Source: an uncultured Oscillospiraceae bacterium (GTDB lineage: Bacteria; Bacillota; Clostridia; Oscillospirales; Oscillospiraceae). From it: a DNA stretch of 35,801 nucleotides. Within the stretch, counting starts at the first letter, position 1. Every line of letters begins with the position of its first letter. Under the pieces are notes generated by a model. The model did not search any database and was not told where the DNA came from. It was given only the letters and a program-made list of their open reading frames with translations. Shown piece after piece: positions 15,571-23,971 of this stretch. The stretch lies in the NCBI GenBank assembly GCA_902497145.1, contig CABVDR010000024.1, positions 1 to 35,801 on the forward strand, read 5' to 3'. The position numbers and the translations under genes were made by a program.

Positions 15571-16784
15571 ACCAGGGCCTCCTTTCGTCCGGTGATAATC
15601 CACACCGGATTTTGTCCCATCATCAAATGCAGGTCGCCTACGCCGCGGCTTCTGGCCACCGTGATTTGACTGATCTGGGGTTCCATGCCCAGCTGGGTCA
15701 TGGCTGCCACGGCGGTGCCCAGGGTCTCCACCGCGATGGCGGTGATGCAGAACCGGGCGGCGGGATTTTTCGAGAGGGCCACTTCCAGAATGGCGGGCAA
15801 TTCTCCGCCGCTGCCCCCGATAAACACGGCGTCCGGGGCGGGCAGCTGGGACAGCACATCGGGGGCGCGCCCCTGGGTCAGCTCCAGGTTATATACCCCG
15901 AATTTTTCCCGGTTGGCCCGGATGAGGGAGCAGGCCTCGCCCTTACACTCCACCGCGCACACCTTGCTGTGGGGGGCCAGCAGAGCCAGCTCCACCGACA
16001 CCGACCCGGTACCCGCGCCCACATCCCAGTAGGTCTCGCCGTCCCGCACCTCCAGCTTGCCGAGGGCGGCGGCCCGCACCTCCTGCTTAGTCATAGGTAT
16101 GTCCCCCCGGAGGAAGAGCTCATCTGCCAGCCCCTGGGAGCCTGCCGGGCGGCAGGAGGTGTATCCCTCCACCAGCAGAACGGTGAGCGGGGAAAAAGCG
16201 TGTCCCGCCAGGCGGGAGACGGAGTCGGACATGATTTGCTCCTGGGGGTAGGAGAGGGATTGTCCCACCGTAGCCGTCAGGTGGCCCAGCCCCGCCTGGG
16301 TCAGGCGTTCACACAGAGACCCGGCTCCCTCCGACCCGCTGGTCAGGAAAAACACCGGCTTTCCGTGGGCGGAGAGCACCTCTCCCACCGGGTCGCAGTT
16401 CATTCCATGGGCAGATACCACTGCCCACTCCTGCCAGGACCGGCCCAGACGGGCGGCAAAGTATTGCAGGCTGGAAATGCCAGGCAGCACCTGGAAAGGG
16501 ATGCGCGCCTCCTCCAGCAGGGGGACCAGGGTGCGGGCCCCGGAGTAAAATCCGGTGTCCCCACTGTACAGCACACAGGGGGTTTGCCAGCCCTGCTCTT
16601 TTAAAATTTCCACAATTTCCGCCGACTTGGTGGAAAACTTTCGGGGCACCGACTGGGGCAGGGGGCACTCCTCCAGCAGCCGCCGGGAGCCAACCAGGCC
16701 GTCCGCCTGCTGTAAGGCGGCGGCGGCCGCCGCCGTCAGGGTAGTGGGATTGCCCAGACCCACCCCCACCAGGGTCACTTCCAT
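15567..16784 (-). CDS. cbiET: Cobalt-precorrin C5,15-methyltransferase (decarboxylating), CbiE-CbiT fusion
   Basis: A 405-residue two-domain enzyme equivalent to CobL. Residues 1 to about 200 are the CbiE tetrapyrrole methylase (VGVGLGNPTTLT at 6-17, VLYSGDTGFYSG, VLPGISSLQYFAARLG). Residues about 205-405 are CbiT, a Rossmann methyltransferase with GDIPMTKQEVRAAALGKL and the SAM-binding DVGAGTGSVSVELA. Together they methylate C5 and C15 and decarboxylate the C12 acetate side chain. The fusion is common in Clostridia, while Salmonella has separate cbiE and cbiT. The start overlaps the end of cbiJ by ten bases and has a GAAAGGAG site. Confidence 0.95.
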   Translation of the reverse strand: MEVTLVGVGLGNPTTLTAAAAAALQQADGLVGSRRLLEECPLPQSVPRKFSTKSAEIVEILKEQGWQTPCVLYSGDTGFYSGARTLVPLLEEARIPFQVLPGISSLQYFAARLGRSWQEWAVVSAHGMNCDPVGEVLSAHGKPVFFLTSGSEGAGSLCERLTQAGLGHLTATVGQSLSYPQEQIMSDSVSRLAGHAFSPLTVLLVEGYTSCRPAGSQGLADELFLRGDIPMTKQEVRAAALGKLEVRDGETYWDVGAGTGSVSVELALLAPHSKVCAVECKGEACSLIRANREKFGVYNLELTQGRAPDVLSQLPAPDAVFIGGSGGELPAILEVALSKNPAARFCITAIAVETLGTAVAAMTQLGMEPQISQITVARSRGVGDLHLMMGQNPVWIITGRKEALV

Positions 16785-17527
16785 GGGAAACGCTCCTTTC
16801 CATCCTGAGTCAGCCAGGACAAAATTTCTTCCAAGGTTTGACCTGCCTCGGGCGGGCGGCCAATCACCACCAGCTCTGCCCCGGCTTCCCGAGCGGCGGC
16901 GGCTTTTTCCTCAAAACCGCCCGCCCGGCCTCCGTCCTTGGTCACCAGATACCGAATGTGGTATTGCTCTAACATGGCCCGGTTCAGGTCTTGGGAAAAC
17001 GGGCCGTGAAGGGCAATGATATTTCGGGTGGGGATGCCCGCCGCTTGGCAGGCCTGAATGCTCTCCACCACCGGCAGCACCCGGGGGTAGAGCCGCTCCC
17101 GGTCCAGATCCTGAAACGCGCTCAGCCCTTTGGCCCCAATGGCCAGCAGTACATTGCCGCTGCGCTCTGCCAGCCACCGGGCGGCCTCCTGGGGACTATC
17201 CACCCAGTGGCCCTCTTTGTGGGAGCTCTCCCCTCGGAGAAGCCGCCGCAGGGGCACTCCGGTCTGCTGACAAGCGGCGTAGATGTTCTGGGAGGCCTCC
17301 ACCGCGTAGGGGTGGGTGGCGTCCACACAGCGGTCAAAATTTTTTAAAAGCTCCGCCATCTCTTCTGTCGTCTTTCGTCCCACCAAGGGCGTAACGCCAG
17401 GCAGGCCGGACAGCTCCTGAGCCCCCAGGGGAGTGGCTACACTCACTGTGGATGGCTGCCCCTGCTGGGAAAGAGCCTGGGCCAGCAGTCGTCCCTCGGT
17501 GGTGCCGCCGAAAATTAGGATCTTCAT
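16775..17527 (-). CDS. cbiJ: Cobalt-precorrin-6A reductase
   Basis: A 250-residue CobK/CbiJ reductase. The N-terminal dinucleotide motif is ILIFGGTTEGRLLA (3-16). Further family blocks are DRCVDATHPYAVEASQNI, VLLAIGAKGLSAF, IALHGPFSQDLNRAML and YLVTKDGGRAGGFEEKAAAA. It reduces the C18-C19 double bond of cobalt-precorrin-6A with a nicotinamide cofactor. Its ATG overlaps the TGA stop of cbiH (ATGA). Confidence 0.94.
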   Translation of the reverse strand: MKILIFGGTTEGRLLAQALSQQGQPSTVSVATPLGAQELSGLPGVTPLVGRKTTEEMAELLKNFDRCVDATHPYAVEASQNIYAACQQTGVPLRRLLRGESSHKEGHWVDSPQEAARWLAERSGNVLLAIGAKGLSAFQDLDRERLYPRVLPVVESIQACQAAGIPTRNIIALHGPFSQDLNRAMLEQYHIRYLVTKDGGRAGGFEEKAAAAREAGAELVVIGRPPEAGQTLEEILSWLTQDGKERFPWK

Positions 17528-18258
17528 TTCTTGCCCTCGTAGCCCCGGGGAGTCACCAGGTTTTCCCCAATCTGCCGGGTGGAGGTGGAACCAATAAACA
17601 CCGTGGTGAACATATCCACCTCCGCCTCACGCAGCTGGGCCAGGGTGAGCAGCTGCTTCTCCTGTCCCTCCCGGCCGATGTTCCGCACCCAGCCGCAGGG
17701 GGTGTCGGGGGCACGGTGTTTGAGGAGAATGTCGCAGGCCCGGCGCAGGTGGTCCCGCCGCTTTTTGCTCATGGGATTATAGAGGCACACGGAAAAGTCC
17801 CCCGCCCCGGCGCACTCCAGCCGCTTCTCAATGACCTCCCAGGGGGTGAGCAGGTCGGACAGGGAGATCACCGCAAAGTCGTGCATCAGGGGCGCGCCCA
17901 GCACTGCCGCCCCGGACAGAGCCGCCGTCACTCCGGGAATGACCTCAATTTCCACATCGGGGAACTGGGGGGACAGCTCCAGCACCGGTCCGGCCATGCC
18001 GTAGACCCCCGCGTCGCCGCTGCAGATCATAGCGGTAGTCTTGCCTTCACTGGCCTTCTCCAGGGCCAGACGGCAGCGCTCCAGCTCCTGGGTCATGGGG
18101 GTGGTGACCAGCTCTTTTCCGGCGGTAAAGTCTCCCGCCAGATCCATATAGGTGGTATAGCCGCACAGCACCTCACATTCCTCCAGGGCTCTTCGGGCCT
18201 GAGGGGTGAGATAGTCCGCCCCGCCGGGGCCCAGTCCAACCACGTACAACCGTTTCAT
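17524..18258 (-). CDS. cbiH: Cobalt-precorrin-3B C17-methyltransferase
   Basis: A 244-residue CobJ/CbiH SAM-dependent methylase that also contracts the macrocycle ring. Visible motifs are VVGLGPGGADYLT at the N-terminus, CGYTTYMDL, MICSGDAGVYGMAG, EVIPGVTAALSGAAVLGAPL and the CbiH-specific LYNPMSKKRRDHL. I start it at the ATG at 18258: it overlaps the cbiG stop as ATGA and has GGGAGGAG five bases upstream. A start five codons earlier would precede that site. Confidence 0.95.
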   Translation of the reverse strand: MKRLYVVGLGPGGADYLTPQARRALEECEVLCGYTTYMDLAGDFTAGKELVTTPMTQELERCRLALEKASEGKTTAMICSGDAGVYGMAGPVLELSPQFPDVEIEVIPGVTAALSGAAVLGAPLMHDFAVISLSDLLTPWEVIEKRLECAGAGDFSVCLYNPMSKKRRDHLRRACDILLKHRAPDTPCGWVRNIGREGQEKQLLTLAQLREAEVDMFTTVFIGSTSTRQIGENLVTPRGYEGKK

Positions 18259-19253
18259 CCGTGCTCCTCCCAAGTCAAGTGAAGTTCTTCTATGGCCAAA
18301 GCAACGGTGGCACCGTCCTTGGTCGTTTTCTTTTGCAGCAGGGCCCTGCCGGAGGCCAAAGCCGCCCGCTCACATACATTATCCACCCCGGTGATCTGCT
18401 CCACAAAGGGGGAGGAGGTAAAGTCCCCGGGGACTTGCGCCAGCTCCTGGGCAGAGTAGGTGGTCAGGGGTACGCCCAGTTCCATGGCTAGCTCCTGAAG
18501 GCCCGGCTCGTCCTTTTTCAAGTCGATGGTGCACAGGGCAGATACCGCCTTTCGAGGAATGTCCTTCTCGGTGAGGATCTCCTCCAGTAGAGTGCGGAGA
18601 ACGGACACCGGGGTACCCCTCCGGCAGCCCATGCCAACCCGTATCCCTTTGGGGCACAGCCACAGGGCGTTCCCCTCGGGGCGGTGCAGATCCAGCACCA
18701 CCTGTGCCTCCCCTCGGGGAACCAGACACAGCCCACGAGGCATCTCCCCGGCAATGGGCCAGGGGGAGAAGAACCCCACCGTCTCCCCGGCCAGCAGCCG
18801 GGAGGAGATGGACAAAATCCCCTCCGGATTGCACACCAACAGCCCCTGCCGCCGTGCCCACTGGTCCACGGCAAACACTCCGTTTACGTCGGTGGCGGTG
18901 GTAATGACCGGGGTGGCGTCGATCAGAGCGGCGATCTCCCGGGCCAGATCGTTGGCTCCCCCCAGATGGCCGGAGAGGATGGGGATGACAAACTGCCCTC
19001 CCTCGTCCACCACAACCACCGCTGGATCGGTGCTCTTATGGCGGAGGTAGGGGGCGATGGCCCGGACCGCAATGCCCGTTGCCCCCACGAAGATCAGTCC
19101 GTTGGAGCGGGAGAAGGCCCGCCCCGCCCACTCCTCCGCCTTCAAGCCGCCCCGGGTGCAGGCGGCCTGATGGCCGCGGCCGGACAGAGTTTCAGCCAGC
19201 CGCAGAGCTAAGGCATTGCCTCGCTGGGTAAAGGCGATCAATTCCAGTTTCAT
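18255..19253 (-). CDS. cbiG: Cobalt-precorrin-5A hydrolase
   Basis: A 332-residue CbiG that opens the ring-A delta-lactone and releases the C2 unit as acetaldehyde, a step specific to the anaerobic route. The N- and mid-region have FVGATGIAVRAIAPYL and FVIPILSGHLGGANDLA (split by residues of the loop). The C-terminal domain begins with IRVGMGCRRGTP and ends with TVALAIEEL. The gene overlaps both neighbours by four bases. Confidence 0.95.
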   Translation of the reverse strand: MKLELIAFTQRGNALALRLAETLSGRGHQAACTRGGLKAEEWAGRAFSRSNGLIFVGATGIAVRAIAPYLRHKSTDPAVVVVDEGGQFVIPILSGHLGGANDLAREIAALIDATPVITTATDVNGVFAVDQWARRQGLLVCNPEGILSISSRLLAGETVGFFSPWPIAGEMPRGLCLVPRGEAQVVLDLHRPEGNALWLCPKGIRVGMGCRRGTPVSVLRTLLEEILTEKDIPRKAVSALCTIDLKKDEPGLQELAMELGVPLTTYSAQELAQVPGDFTSSPFVEQITGVDNVCERAALASGRALLQKKTTKDGATVALAIEELHLTWEEHG

Positions 19254-20026
19254 GGCGCGGCTCCATCCAGAGAGCCATCCCCCTGCCGGAATTCGGTGGT
19301 AAAGCCGGGATGGTAGAGGAGGCTGCGCTGGTAGCTATGGGACAAGAAGTCTCCCACCAGTACCAGGGCGGTCTTGGAGATCTGGTGTTCCCGTCCCGCC
19401 TGGGCCAGAGTGCCCACTGTGCACCGCACCACCTTCTCCTCCGGCCAGGTAGCCTTGTACACCAGGGCGGCGGGAGTGTCCGGGGTGTAGGCCCCTTTCA
19501 GGAGCTCCGCAGACAGCCCCTCCAGCATGCCAGCGGACAGGAAAATCACCATGGTGGCTCCGTGGGCGGCCAGAGCGGCGATGGATTCCCGCTCGGGCAC
19601 CGGAGTGCGTCCCGCCATCCGGGTGATGATGACGCTCTGGCTCACCCCGGGTAGGGTGTACTCCGTTCCAACCGCCGCCGCCGCGCCGCAGAAGGAGGAC
19701 ACGCCGGGGGTCACATCCCAGGGGATGCCCAGCTCGTCCAGCTGGTCCATCTGCTCCTGGATGGCGCCGTACAGACAGGGGTCGCCGGTGTGGAGCCGGA
19801 CGGTAGTCTTGCCGCTGCGCTCTATATCCTCTACCACCGCCAACACCTGCTCCAGGGTCATCTGGGCGCTGTTATAGATGGAGGCACCTTCCTTGGTCAG
19901 GGCCAGCAGGGCGGGGTTTACCAGGCTGCCCGCGTAGATGACACAGTCCGCCTCGCCCAGCAACTTGGCCCCACGCAGGGTAATGAGGTCGGGACCGCCG
20001 GGACCAGCCCCCACAAAATGGACCAT
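19250..20026 (-). CDS. cbiF: Cobalt-precorrin-4 C11-methyltransferase
   Basis: A 258-residue CobM/CbiF tetrapyrrole methylase. Motifs are VGAGPGGPDLIT (5-16), CVIYAGSLVNPALL, TVRLHTGDPCLYGA and DVTPGVSSFCGAAAA. The start used is the ATG at 20026, eight bases after AAGGAG, which itself overlaps the stop codon of cbiL. The GTG three codons upstream would lie inside that site. It adds the methyl group at C11. Confidence 0.95.
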   Translation of the reverse strand: MVHFVGAGPGGPDLITLRGAKLLGEADCVIYAGSLVNPALLALTKEGASIYNSAQMTLEQVLAVVEDIERSGKTTVRLHTGDPCLYGAIQEQMDQLDELGIPWDVTPGVSSFCGAAAAVGTEYTLPGVSQSVIITRMAGRTPVPERESIAALAAHGATMVIFLSAGMLEGLSAELLKGAYTPDTPAALVYKATWPEEKVVRCTVGTLAQAGREHQISKTALVLVGDFLSHSYQRSLLYHPGFTTEFRQGDGSLDGAAP

Positions 20027-20038
20027 AGATTTCACTCC

Positions 20039-20731
20039 TTATGGTATAATAATGGTGGTAAAATACCCGCTGGATTGAGGTTTCTCCTTCAGAGAGGGGC
20101 AGATCCGCTCTCCAGGCAGGCCGCAGTTCTCCACCATGGCCGCCTGCTCCAGCAGGCCCCGCTTCTCCAACTCGTCCAGCACCTGGGGGAAGTTGCGTCC
20201 GGATTTCATCAGTACCTTGGCCCCGGGCAGGTCCAGGGATTCTCCCGGACCTGCGCCGCCCCCGGGCAGGATGTGCAGGGGACTGTTCATGGTGGTCAGG
20301 CTCCGGCCCAGCCGGGCGGCCACCGCACAGAAGGCGGGTACCCCGGGCACCATGACGCAGGGGAACTCCTCCTTTAATAAGTCCATCAGGTAGCAGTAGG
20401 TGGAGTACACCGACACGTCTCCCAGCACCGCCATGGCCACGTCCTGTCCCTGTTCCAGATAAGAGCGCACCGCCTGAGCGGCCTCCACGTGGGCCTGGTG
20501 CTGCTTGGCTTTGTCCCGGGACATGGTGAAGTGGAGGGGCAGGAGAGTCTTGCCCTCCAGATTGGCCGCCTGCTTGGCGATGTTCAGGGCGGTCATCTCC
20601 CCGGAGGCCGTCTGGGGCGCGGCCAGCACGGGGCAGGCCTCTAAGGTCCGAATGGCCTTTACCGTGAGCAGTTCCGGGTCTCCGGGACCGACCCCCACGC
20701 CGTAAAAGGTTCCTAGTTTCTGTTGTTCCAT
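20039..20731 (-). CDS. cbiL: Cobalt-factor II C20-methyltransferase
   Basis: A 230-residue CobI/CbiL methylase that acts right after cobalt insertion. It has YGVGVGPGDPELLTVKAI at the N-terminus, MAVLGDVSVYSTYCYL, MVPGVPAFCAVAARLG and the C-terminal AAMVENCGLPGERI. It overlaps the end of cbiD by 19 bases; its AAGGAG site lies eleven bases before the ATG, a slightly long spacing. Confidence 0.94.
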   Translation of the reverse strand: MEQQKLGTFYGVGVGPGDPELLTVKAIRTLEACPVLAAPQTASGEMTALNIAKQAANLEGKTLLPLHFTMSRDKAKQHQAHVEAAQAVRSYLEQGQDVAMAVLGDVSVYSTYCYLMDLLKEEFPCVMVPGVPAFCAVAARLGRSLTTMNSPLHILPGGGAGPGESLDLPGAKVLMKSGRNFPQVLDELEKRGLLEQAAMVENCGLPGERICPSLKEKPQSSGYFTTIIIP

Positions 20732-21855
20732 GTATCTGTTAACTCCTTCCCCTTGGGGGTCAGGCCAAGAAGGCCGTATTGATTGCTGAACAGGACGGCG
20801 CCCACCGTCCCCTCCGGGCCAAAGCGCCGGTCCAGATGGTCTTGAATGGCGACAAGCAGGGAGGACAGAACGGCCTGCCGCAGCCCCGCCTCATCCAAGA
20901 CGGCCAGACAGCCGTCGGTGGTGGGGCAGTCCATGAGGGTCCGGGCGGTTTTCTGCTTAGCTCCCGCCAGAGCGGCGTGGGCGCAAAACAGTTCCCGGCG
21001 GCCGTCCGCCCAGCGGGAGTGAGTGTTCATGATGCCACCGGCTAGCTTGACCAGCTTGCCAATGTGGCCCACCAGCAGAACTTCCCGAAAGCCCTCCAGC
21101 CGGGCCTGGTCCAACGCTTCCCCAATAAAGTTGGAGCAGCGGACCACCGGAATGTTGTCCGGGACCAGAGCGTGTTGAGAGAGAAAATCCAGCCCATAGT
21201 TGCCGGGCACCAGTACTAAACGGCCATCGCCCTTAAGGGCGGCCTGCCGCAGCTCCAGGGCCATGGTGTCCACCAGGGCCTGGACGCTCATAGGCTCCAC
21301 AATGCCGGAGGTCCCCAAAATGGAGATGCCCCCCTCAATGCCCAGCTGGGGATTGAAGGTGCGCTGGGCCACTTCCGCCCCGCCGGGGACCGAGATGGTC
21401 ACCAGAAATCCGTCGGTACAGCCCAGAGCCTGCCGCTCCCGGTCCACGGCCTGAGTAATCATCTGCCGGGGGACACGGTTGATGGCCCACTCTCCCACTG
21501 GCTGATCGAGACCGGGCCGGGTCACCCGGCCCACGCCCTCACCCCCCTGGATGGTGATGGTATCGCCCCACTGACGCTCCACCCGGGCCACAATGGGCAG
21601 GCCGTGGGTGGCGTCGATGTCGTCTCCGCCGTCCTTGACAACGGCACACTGGGCCCAGCCTTTTCCAAGCTGAGGCTGGATGAGGGATACCTCCACCCGC
21701 CAGCCCTTGGGGGTATCAATGGCCACCAGATCAGGCGGATGGCCGGTGAGCAGCAGCCGCACCGCCCCGGCAGCGGCCAGAGCGGCGCAGGTACCGGTGG
21801 TGTAGCCGCAGCGCAGGCGTTTGCCCCCGGCGGTAACGTAGTGCTCAAAGGCCAT
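20713..21855 (-). CDS. cbiD: Cobalt-precorrin-5B C1-methyltransferase
   Basis: A 380-residue CbiD, unrelated in sequence to the other methylases of the pathway. The N-terminal RCGYTTGTCAALAAAGA (15-31) and the central ILGTSGIVEPMS and LVPGNYGLDF are family blocks, as is LLVGHIGKLVKLAGGIMNTH. The chosen ATG at 21855 has GGAGG six bases upstream inside the end of cbiK; the genes overlap by eleven bases. It methylates C1, giving cobalt-precorrin-6A. Confidence 0.95.
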   Translation of the reverse strand: MAFEHYVTAGGKRLRCGYTTGTCAALAAAGAVRLLLTGHPPDLVAIDTPKGWRVEVSLIQPQLGKGWAQCAVVKDGGDDIDATHGLPIVARVERQWGDTITIQGGEGVGRVTRPGLDQPVGEWAINRVPRQMITQAVDRERQALGCTDGFLVTISVPGGAEVAQRTFNPQLGIEGGISILGTSGIVEPMSVQALVDTMALELRQAALKGDGRLVLVPGNYGLDFLSQHALVPDNIPVVRCSNFIGEALDQARLEGFREVLLVGHIGKLVKLAGGIMNTHSRWADGRRELFCAHAALAGAKQKTARTLMDCPTTDGCLAVLDEAGLRQAVLSSLLVAIQDHLDRRFGPEGTVGAVLFSNQYGLLGLTPKGKELTDTWNNRN

Positions 21856-22630
21856 GGTCGTCCTCCACAAGGGCTTTCAGGCGGTGGACATACATCTCCT
21901 GTACCTGAGGCAAACGGCCCAGCCCCTCGAAAATGGGGGTCACCTGGTAGCCATGGGATTCCAGCCGATTCTTCCAGCTCTCCGGCTCCGGGCCAGCCAT
22001 GTCCTCCACGGCGTGGGTGCCCGCCACCAGCATCAGCGGGGCCAGCAGCACCTGATGGCATACCAGGCGGTTCAGCTGTTCCAGCACATCCTCCGCCTGG
22101 GGCCAGCCCTCTACCGTGCCGATGAGGATGTCCTCCCGGCCCTGCCAGTCCAGCACCCCCTGGAGGGCGGGGTAGATCAGGTTGCCCGGGTGCTCCGTCC
22201 CGTGGCCCAGGAGTACCACGGCCTGTCCCTCCTGACGGGGAAAGCGGTCACACAGAATTTGAGCCAGAGCCCGCACGCCCCAGGTGTCCCCCAGCAGGGG
22301 GGGAGCCATGCGGAGCTGGACAAAGCGGGGGCGCATTTGCCCGGCTGCTTCCAGCAGGTCGTCGTACTCGTAGCCGGGGAGCAGGTGGGTGGGCAGCACA
22401 TAGACCTGCTCCACGCCATCCTGGGCCAGCTGCTCCAGGGCGGGGACAAAGCCGGGGATGTCCACCCCACGCCGGGCCAGGATACGGCGGATGGTGGGGC
22501 TGGTGTAGGCTTGATAGGCGGGCTGGTGGGGGAGAACCTGGGCGGCGGCACGCTCCACGGCGCAGATGTCCGCCTGCCGGGCTGCCTCCACCGCGGTGCC
22601 AAAACTCACCGTCAACAGCGCTTCCTTCAT
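21845..22630 (-). CDS. cbiK: Sirohydrochlorin cobaltochelatase
   Basis: A 261-residue anaerobic chelatase, first gene of the operon. It inserts Co(II) into sirohydrochlorin and so commits the route to early cobalt insertion. The two metal-binding histidines known from Salmonella CbiK correspond to His143 in LLGHGTEHPGN and His206 in LVAGTHAVEDMAG. LLTVSFGT at the N-terminus and YVLPTHLLPGYEYDDL are also diagnostic. No signal peptide, unlike the periplasmic CbiK of Desulfovibrio. It is preceded by AAGGAGG seven bases before the ATG and a long structured leader with a cobalamin riboswitch. Confidence 0.95.
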   Translation of the reverse strand: MKEALLTVSFGTAVEAARQADICAVERAAAQVLPHQPAYQAYTSPTIRRILARRGVDIPGFVPALEQLAQDGVEQVYVLPTHLLPGYEYDDLLEAAGQMRPRFVQLRMAPPLLGDTWGVRALAQILCDRFPRQEGQAVVLLGHGTEHPGNLIYPALQGVLDWQGREDILIGTVEGWPQAEDVLEQLNRLVCHQVLLAPLMLVAGTHAVEDMAGPEPESWKNRLESHGYQVTPIFEGLGRLPQVQEMYVHRLKALVEDDHGL

Positions 22631-22656
22631 ATCATATCCTCCTTGGAACAGCCAGC

Positions 22657-22686
22657 GCGCCCCTCCTCCTGGGGGAGGAGGGGCGC
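22657..22686 (-). promoter_or_regulatory. Very stable hairpin at the end of the cbi leader
   Basis: Perfect 13-base arms (GCGCCCCTCCTCC with GGAGGAGGGGCGC) surround a four-base loop. There is no T-tract, so it is not a normal terminator. It ends 13 bases before the cbiK ribosome binding site. The CCTCCTCC arm is complementary to that site and could mask it in an alternative fold, making it the likely expression platform of the riboswitch. Confidence 0.55.
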
Positions 22687-22789
22687 AGAAGACATCAGCA
22701 AACGCGGGCCGCAGTGCGGTCCGTGGTCTTCCGCTGCTCCGTTTGGTCCGTCCGGAGCGGCAGGCCCTGCCCTCAGCCTCAGGCAGTGT

Positions 22790-22955
22790 GGGCCAGTCGG
22801 GCAGGTCTTCCGGCTCAGGTTCTCCGGGCCGCTCCCCCTTCCCGCAAAAATGCAGTGGCGCTGGAGCGGTCCTCCCCCTTACGGCGGCGGTCCCGCGCGG
22901 GAATTACACCCGCTTCCCTATTCTCCCGGCCTTGTTCCGGGCACCCGCTGGCAAT
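22790..22955 (-). ncRNA. Cobalamin (adenosylcobalamin-type) riboswitch aptamer
   Basis: On the minus strand the leader contains, in order, GGGTGCCCGG, GGGAAGCGGGTGTAATTCCC (the P3/L-type block), GCGGGACCGCC, GCCACTG, GCGGGAAGGG and the B12 box GCCGGAAGACCTGCC. These are the conserved blocks of the Rfam cobalamin riboswitch. It precedes cbiK and should shut the operon when cobalamin is plentiful. The exact ends are estimates. Confidence 0.9.
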
Positions 22956-22964
22956 TTTTCTACT

Positions 22965-22993
22965 ATTGTACCCAACCTGAGCCGCTCTGTCAA
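22965..22993 (-). promoter_or_regulatory. Sigma-A promoter of the cobalamin operon
   Basis: On the minus strand TTGACA (22988-22993) and TACAAT (22965-22970) are 17 bases apart. The -35 box sits only two bases past the terminator of the preceding gene, and the riboswitch begins right after the start point. Confidence 0.8.
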
Positions 22994-22995
22994 CG

Positions 22996-23027
22996 AAAAG
23001 GCCCGGCGCACTGCGCCGGGCCTTTTT
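22996..23027. terminator. Terminator of the transaminase gene
   Basis: AAAAGGCCCGGCGCA and TGCGCCGGGCCTTTTT form a strong hairpin with T-runs on both strands. On the minus strand it ends the transcript of the upstream transaminase just before the cobalamin promoter. Confidence 0.85.
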
Positions 23028-23042
23028 AAGGAAAGAATGTGG

Positions 23043-23894
23043 TTATTGGGGTTGGGTCTCCCGCTGGAACTTCTCCAGATAGGCGTCCTGCAGGAGCTTC
23101 AGGTGCTGGGGATCCTTGCCGCCCACGGGGATGCCGTCGATAGACTCCGCCTTCATGCACAGGGCGCTGGAGCTGGTGACAATGACCTCGTCGGCGTTCA
23201 TCAGCTCCACCATGGAGAAGGGCTTCTCCACCACGGGGATACCGTGCTCCTTGGCCAGAGCCAGCAGGTGCTTGCGGGTAATGCCGGGGAGGATGAGCTC
23301 GTCGGTGGGGGCGGTCTGGAGCACCCCATCCTTCAGAATGGAGATGTTGCTGTGGGCACACTCGGTGACCCGGCTGCCCCGGTGGAGAACGGCCTCGTCG
23401 CAGCCCTGCTCCACGGCCCGCTGGTTGGCCAGCACGCTGGGAATGAGGTTCAGGGTCTTGATGTTGCACAGCTTAAAGCGGATGTCCTCCATGGAGATGA
23501 GCTTGTAGGGCTTGTCCATGGACTTCATGGTGTGGGGCTTCACATAGATGAGCAGGGTGGGCTCGGCGTCCGTGGGGAAGGGATGGTTGCGCATGGCCAC
23601 GCCCCGGGAGATCTGCCAGTACAGGAAGTGGATGGGGGAGGGCTCGGCAGCGTCGATGACCTTCTGCAGTTCCGCCTTGACCTGGTCTCGCTCCATGGTG
23701 AAAGGGATCTCCAGCAGACGCAGGCTGTTGTACATCCGGTCCAGATGGTCGTCCAGGGCGAAGGGGACCCGGTTGGCCACACAGGTGGCCTCGTAGATGC
23801 CGTCGCCGAAGTAGAGGGCGCGGTCGCCCATGGGGACGGTCATTTCCTCCAGGGGGCCGATGGTTCCGTTATAGTATCCGACATTTTTCCACAT
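23043..23894 (-). CDS. dat: D-amino-acid transaminase (class IV aminotransferase)
   Basis: A 283-residue fold-type IV PLP enzyme. Lys146 in CNIKTLNLIPSVLA is the Schiff-base lysine, Glu178 in VTECAHSNISI the cofactor-nitrogen residue. The stretch QISRGVAMRNHPFP closely matches the D-alanine transaminase signature with its carboxylate-binding Arg and His, which favours D-amino-acid over branched-chain transaminase. Expected reaction: D-alanine plus 2-oxoglutarate to pyruvate plus D-glutamate, supplying peptidoglycan precursors. I use the ATG at 23894; upstream in-frame ATGs would run into a palindrome/promoter region and have no ribosome binding site. The site used (AAAGGAT) is moderate. A branched-chain enzyme remains possible, given ilv genes 6 kb away. 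Confidence 0.82.
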   Translation of the reverse strand: MWKNVGYYNGTIGPLEEMTVPMGDRALYFGDGIYEATCVANRVPFALDDHLDRMYNSLRLLEIPFTMERDQVKAELQKVIDAAEPSPIHFLYWQISRGVAMRNHPFPTDAEPTLLIYVKPHTMKSMDKPYKLISMEDIRFKLCNIKTLNLIPSVLANQRAVEQGCDEAVLHRGSRVTECAHSNISILKDGVLQTAPTDELILPGITRKHLLALAKEHGIPVVEKPFSMVELMNADEVIVTSSSALCMKAESIDGIPVGGKDPQHLKLLQDAYLEKFQRETQPQ

Positions 23895-23971
23895 GGTTTT
23901 CTCGATCCTTTCCAAGCTGCCCCGGTGGAATACTGATAGCTTTCCGCAGGGCATAGTGTGGCCAATTCCTT

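Noticed and set aside
22996..23027. Possible intrinsic terminator belonging to the cobalamin riboswitch
   Set aside because: It lies upstream of the cbi promoter, so it cannot be part of that leader; it ends the preceding transaminase transcript.
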